In this document: positions 4,906 to 7,526 of the stretch, in pieces
Layout: each line of letters opens with the position of its first letter
Position numbering within the stretch: the first letter of the stretch is position 1
Assembly (NCBI GenBank): GCA_043766985.1
Contig: JAYUHM010000002.1
Location: 1 to 7,526, forward strand
From: JAAFIP01 sp043766985
Lineage (GTDB): Bacteria > Pseudomonadota > Gammaproteobacteria > Burkholderiales > Burkholderiaceae_C
Length of the DNA stretch: 7,526 nucleotides
Direction: 5' to 3'
The notes under the pieces: model-generated
Told to the model about the DNA's origin: nothing
Databases searched by the model: none
What the model saw: only the letters and a program-made list of their open reading frames with translations
Translations under genes and position numbers: made by a program

Positions 4906-6240
4906 ATGGCCGCTACAAACTGGACTTACACCATTTTCGTTGACTCAACTGTTGACCCCAGCAATGCAAACCTGGGCCATGCCTACATACAAATCACTTC
5001 CCCTGCGGGCGTATCCACAACTGCAGGCTATTACCCAAACGTTACATTACCAGGCACTATAGGAATACCGGGTTCCAGCGGCGGTCATGTCTTGCAAGGG
5101 CCTGGACAAGTACGCAATGATGCGTTGACGGGCAGAACTGCAGATGGCACACCAACGCAGCATCCCTATGACTTTGCTACCCTACCAAGGGAAGTATCTC
5201 CAGAAGTCGCGCAAAAAATGCTTAACTATATTGGGCAGGTCACCACCAGTCCCGGCGAGTACGGTGTGTTGGGAAATAATTGTGTTGAATTTGTTGAAGA
5301 CTTAATGATCATTGCAGGTGATCGTTCGACGCTTGCGGACGTGGTGCCTCCATTTGTACTCAAAGGTCAGCTCTCACTTATCGATGCAATGCGAGACATG
5401 CTACGTAATATCAGTCCGAATGCCACCGGCGCAGAAGGTGACCCCTTCACTGGCATGCCATGGGGTGGTACCGCCATCTCCGACATCCTAGGCACCACCC
5501 CCGACCCCCTCGTCAAAACCATCCGCTACGTCGATCCATTAATCCTGGACCTGGACGGCGACGGCCTGGAGATCACGCCTTTGTCTAGAGGCGTATTGTT
5601 CGACGCCAACGGCGATTCCATCAAAACCGCCACCGCCTGGGCCGCAGCCGACGACGGCATGCTGGTGTGGGACAGGAATGGCAATGGCCTGATCGACAGC
5701 GGGCGCGAGCTGTTTGGCGACGAGACCATTCTGGCCAACGGCAGCAAAGCCGCCAACGGCTTTGCTGCATTAGCCGAGCTGGACAGCAATGCCAACGGCA
5801 AGTTTGACGCCCTGGATGCCCAGTACGCCAACCTGCGCATCTGGAGAGACTTGAACCAAGACGGCATCAGCCAGACCAATGAGCTGCAAACCCTGCAACA
5901 AAGCGGCGTGCAAAGCATCAACCTGACCAGCAGCGCAGCCAACACCAACTACGGCGATGCCATTCTGGCGCAAAGCGGCAGCTTCACCCGGGTCGACGGG
6001 GCCGGGGTGACCAGCAGCGGGCAAGCCGGCAGCTTTATCCTGGCGCAAAACAACTTTGTACGCCAGTTTGTGCCCATCACCGTCAGTGCTGAGGCCAGCA
6101 CCCTGCCCAACATCGCAGGCAGCGGCTGGGTGCGCGACTTGCAGGAGGCGCGCAAGCTGAACATGCCCACATGCAGGAGAACATCACAGTATCAAGTTGA
6201 TAGCTGCTCGCGCGGTGTTCTTTCAAGCTGGAGGTCATAA
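4906..6240 (+). CDS. Effector-like protein 2: papain-fold-like head on a truncated calcium-binding module
   Basis: A 444-residue chimera; the start has AAGGAG 8 nt upstream. Head residues 1-189 carry an early histidine motif GHAYIQI (H25), a GPGQV turn, a middle HPYDF (H86) and GNNCVEFVEDL with C126. This His-then-NC order is that of circularly permuted NlpC/P60- or LRAT-like papain folds, which act as peptidases, amidases or acyltransferases. C126/H25 would be the catalytic pair; the substrate cannot be told. From A190 the shared module begins: D215/D217/D219 in LDLDGDG, DRNGNGLID (256-264), the EF-hand-type loops D293-D304 (DSNANGKFDALD) and D315-E326 (DLNQDGISQTNE), then YGDAILAQSG and SGWVRDLQEA. 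After residue 415 it leaves the module for about 29 unrelated residues ending in a decayed repeat. No RTX repeats or secretion signal remain, so export is doubtful. Confidence 0.72.
   Translation: MAATNWTYTIFVDSTVDPSNANLGHAYIQITSPAGVSTTAGYYPNVTLPGTIGIPGSSGGHVLQGPGQVRNDALTGRTADGTPTQHPYDFATLPREVSPEVAQKMLNYIGQVTTSPGEYGVLGNNCVEFVEDLMIIAGDRSTLADVVPPFVLKGQLSLIDAMRDMLRNISPNATGAEGDPFTGMPWGGTAISDILGTTPDPLVKTIRYVDPLILDLDGDGLEITPLSRGVLFDANGDSIKTATAWAAADDGMLVWDRNGNGLIDSGRELFGDETILANGSKAANGFAALAELDSNANGKFDALDAQYANLRIWRDLNQDGISQTNELQTLQQSGVQSINLTSSAANTNYGDAILAQSGSFTRVDGAGVTSSGQAGSFILAQNNFVRQFVPITVSAEASTLPNIAGSGWVRDLQEARKLNMPTCRRTSQYQVDSCSRGVLSSWRS
5473..6149 (+). repeat. Conserved module copy 2 (3' truncated)
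   Basis: Complete through the three EF-hand-like loops missing from copy 1. It stops abruptly at 6149 (equivalent to 3956), where copy 1 carries on for over 300 bp. Its first 371 bp match copy 3 (7156-7526) with about 20 differences by eye, giving two amino-acid changes, both involving small residues. The GC-rich module contrasts with the AT-rich head and with the membrane-protein genes on either side. Confidence 0.9.
6171..6235 (+). repeat. Decayed junction element, copy B
   Basis: Gapless match to 4302-4366. The core at 6190-6208 contains the perfect inverted repeat TATCA-AGT-TGATA (6190-6202) followed by GCTGCT. It begins 21 bp after the end of module copy 2 and encodes the end of effector-like protein 2, up to its stop at 6238-6240. 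Both truncated modules therefore end in the same element. Confidence 0.65.
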
Positions 6241-6295
6241 ATTAAAAACTCTATACGCCTTCACTTTCTATTTATCCCAAATAAGGAGATTTAAA

Positions 6296-6751
6296 TTGAG
6301 ATTGTTTGAATTATTTTGTGTAACGCTACTAGCAATTTTTGGTTTTACATTGGTTGTATATGGTACGGGCGCTACCACCGTGGACCGGTATTTAGTACCG
6401 CCGCAAATTTTGCCTGGGTTAGCTGTTCTTCATCTCGCTGCGCTTCTTAGTGCAATTACTATTGCACGAAAAATCAATTTGACTATTCACTTTATAGGTT
6501 TAAGAAAATTTATTGCTCAAAAAATCGGAGAACCTGAACGTGAAAAATTACGCAACATGTTTTTATTGCTAACCTTTTTGGTAATTGCTTTTTCTATGAC
6601 GCGAGGCGTTACCCCAATGTATAGGGCACTAGCTACAAATTATTTAATTTGCGTATTCGTAAACATTTTTGTTTCAGCGATTGCATCGCTTGGTCTTTTT
6701 GGTTGGCTATCTTCGTTATTTATATCAAATCAATTGAAGGAAAAATCATGA
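6296..6751 (+). CDS. Four-helix membrane protein, putative immunity 3
   Basis: A 151-residue polytopic protein that I do not recognise. Predicted membrane segments are at about 5-23, 38-58, 87-103 and 114-143 (long and possibly re-entrant), with a basic loop at 59-88. The start is set by TAAGGAG (6282-6288), which lies 7 nt before a TTG at 6296-6298. The upstream in-frame ATG at 6197 lies inside the decayed repeat and has no ribosome binding site. The gene is strikingly AT-rich next to the module copies. Its stop overlaps the next start as ATGA (6748-6751), as in cassette 1. Its pairing with a glycine-zipper effector head suggests membrane-embedded immunity to a pore former, although no sequence similarity to putative immunity 1 is apparent. 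Confidence 0.7.
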   Translation: MRLFELFCVTLLAIFGFTLVVYGTGATTVDRYLVPPQILPGLAVLHLAALLSAITIARKINLTIHFIGLRKFIAQKIGEPEREKLRNMFLLLTFLVIAFSMTRGVTPMYRALATNYLICVFVNIFVSAIASLGLFGWLSSLFISNQLKEKS

Positions 6752-7526
6752 GCGTAATTTACGTATTTATTAAAGCAACAAGCACACAACCTGGTGGGAT
6801 TGTTTTGGTGGAGGCATCCCCAGCGGCTGTTAAAGCAATCGCAGAGCTCGGACAGCCTGCAGCGCTAGAGCTTAAAACTATTGTTGACACTACAGGGAAT
6901 GCGCAATCAGCCGTTGATTATTTGAAAGCTGGAATTGGCAATGACTTGGCTGCAACCATAAAAACGATTGGGTCTGTAGCTGCTGGATTAGCCGTTGGTG
7001 AGGCAGTTGCTATCGGTGTAGCAGCTGGAATTGCTGCGTTTGTTGCGCTACCTTACGCGTTACTCATTGGTGCGTTTATTGGTGTGACCGTGGGTGGTGC
7101 AGCAGGGCAGAAGATATATGAGGATGGCTGGGACGCTGCCTACAGATTTGGTCAAGCCATCTCCGACATCCTAGGCACCACCCCCGACCCCCTAGTCAAA
7201 ACCATCCGCTACGTCGACCCCCTGATCCTGGACCTGGACGGCGACGGCCTGGAGATCACGCCTTTATCGCGCGGCGTATTGTTCGATGCCAACGGCGATG
7301 CCATCAAAACCGCCACCGCCTGGGCCGGGGCCGACGACGGCATGCTGGTGTGGGACAGAAACGGCAATGGCCTGATCGACAGCGGGCGCGAGCTGTTTGG
7401 CGACGAAACCATCCTGGCCAACGGCAGCAAGGCCGCCAACGGCTTTGCGGCATTAGCCGAGCTGGACAGCAATGCCAACGGCAAGTTTGACGCCCTGGAT
7501 GCCCAGTATGCCAACCTGCGCATCTG
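6748..7526 (+). CDS. Effector-like protein 3: glycine-zipper head on an intact module (runs off the window)
   Basis: The open frame continues past the window end, giving 259 complete codons. The ATG at 6748 has GAAGGA 6 nt upstream and overlaps the previous stop. Head residues 1-136: a short N-terminal strand (IYVFIKA), a helical region, then a long Gly/Ala hydrophobic tract (about 74-120). The tract holds G80/G84, G90/G94 and a regular GxxxGxxxGxxxG at G108/G112/G116/G120, a strong glycine zipper of the kind that packs helices in membrane-inserting toxins. From A137 the shared module starts, with LDLDGDG, DRNGNGLID and DSNANGKFDALD intact and no deletion up to the end. It is the only copy that could still lead to RTX repeats and a C-terminal export signal, so it is the best candidate for the active, exported member. 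Contact-dependent glycine-zipper bacteriocins exported by type I systems (Caulobacter Cdz) are a plausible analogue. Confidence 0.75.
   Translation, partial: MSVIYVFIKATSTQPGGIVLVEASPAAVKAIAELGQPAALELKTIVDTTGNAQSAVDYLKAGIGNDLAATIKTIGSVAAGLAVGEAVAIGVAAGIAAFVALPYALLIGAFIGVTVGGAAGQKIYEDGWDAAYRFGQAISDILGTTPDPLVKTIRYVDPLILDLDGDGLEITPLSRGVLFDANGDAIKTATAWAGADDGMLVWDRNGNGLIDSGRELFGDETILANGSKAANGFAALAELDSNANGKFDALDAQYANLRI
7156..7526 (+). repeat. Conserved module copy 3 (continues beyond the window)
   Basis: Starts at the same GCCATCTCC boundary as the other copies; copies 1 and 3 also share the preceding CAA. It is about 95% identical to copy 2 over 371 bp, with almost all differences at synonymous sites. 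No deletion or early end is seen within the window. Confidence 0.9.

Noticed and set aside
6463..6474. 12-nt match to the start of junction element A (4303-4314)
   Set aside because: It is short and AT-rich, lies inside the coding region of putative immunity 3 and has no extended similarity, so it is probably chance.
1..7526. CRISPR arrays, tRNA or rRNA genes, transposases or integrases
   Set aside because: I looked for regularly spaced direct repeats, cloverleaf or ribosomal motifs and recombinase motifs and saw none in the window.

Overview
The window most resembles a betaproteobacterium of the Comamonadaceae (Rhodoferax/Polaromonas/Acidovorax-like). The evidence is a GC-rich backbone, a type I secretion adaptor of the HlyD family, the aspartate/glycine-rich calcium-binding module found in large RTX-type proteins of that group, and two decayed copies of an element with the core ATAGCTGCT, which I recall (not checked) as a dispersed repeat there. 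Genus is not resolvable by eye.

Layout. Positions 1-139 hold no gene but two perfect hairpins. Positions 140-758 (minus strand) are a HigB/HigA-like toxin-antitoxin pair, with a strong promoter and a palindromic operator at 766-794. From 812 onward everything is on the plus strand: a HlyD-type periplasmic adaptor (812-2299), a small solo LuxR-type DNA-binding protein (2309-2611) with an 11+11 bp perfect dyad inside its 3' end, then three tandem cassettes.

Each cassette is a small, AT-rich membrane-protein gene followed at once by an effector-like gene: 2648-3130 + 3127-4416, 4475-4900 + 4906-6240, and 6296-6751 + 6748-7526 (the last runs off the window). The three effector-like genes have unrelated N-terminal heads of about 136-189 residues. 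All three heads are fused at exactly the same base to one GC-rich, nearly identical module with EF-hand-like calcium loops. Heads 1 and 3 are glycine-zipper, membrane-inserting types. Head 2 looks like a papain-fold (NlpC/P60- or LRAT-like) Cys/His enzyme. Modules 1 and 2 are broken: copy 1 has a 333-bp in-frame internal deletion, and both end prematurely in copies of the same ~65-bp element. Copy 3 is intact as far as the window goes.

Interpretation (inference). This looks like a polymorphic effector-immunity array for type I secretion. It is the mirror image of the usual polymorphic toxin layout: the variable part is N-terminal, the constant part (leading to the expected C-terminal secretion signal) is C-terminal, and the putative immunity gene lies upstream of its effector and is translationally coupled to it in two of three cases. 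The adaptor would be part of the exporter and the LuxR-type protein a candidate local regulator. The ABC transporter, the outer-membrane protein and the intact C-terminus of an effector are not in the window.
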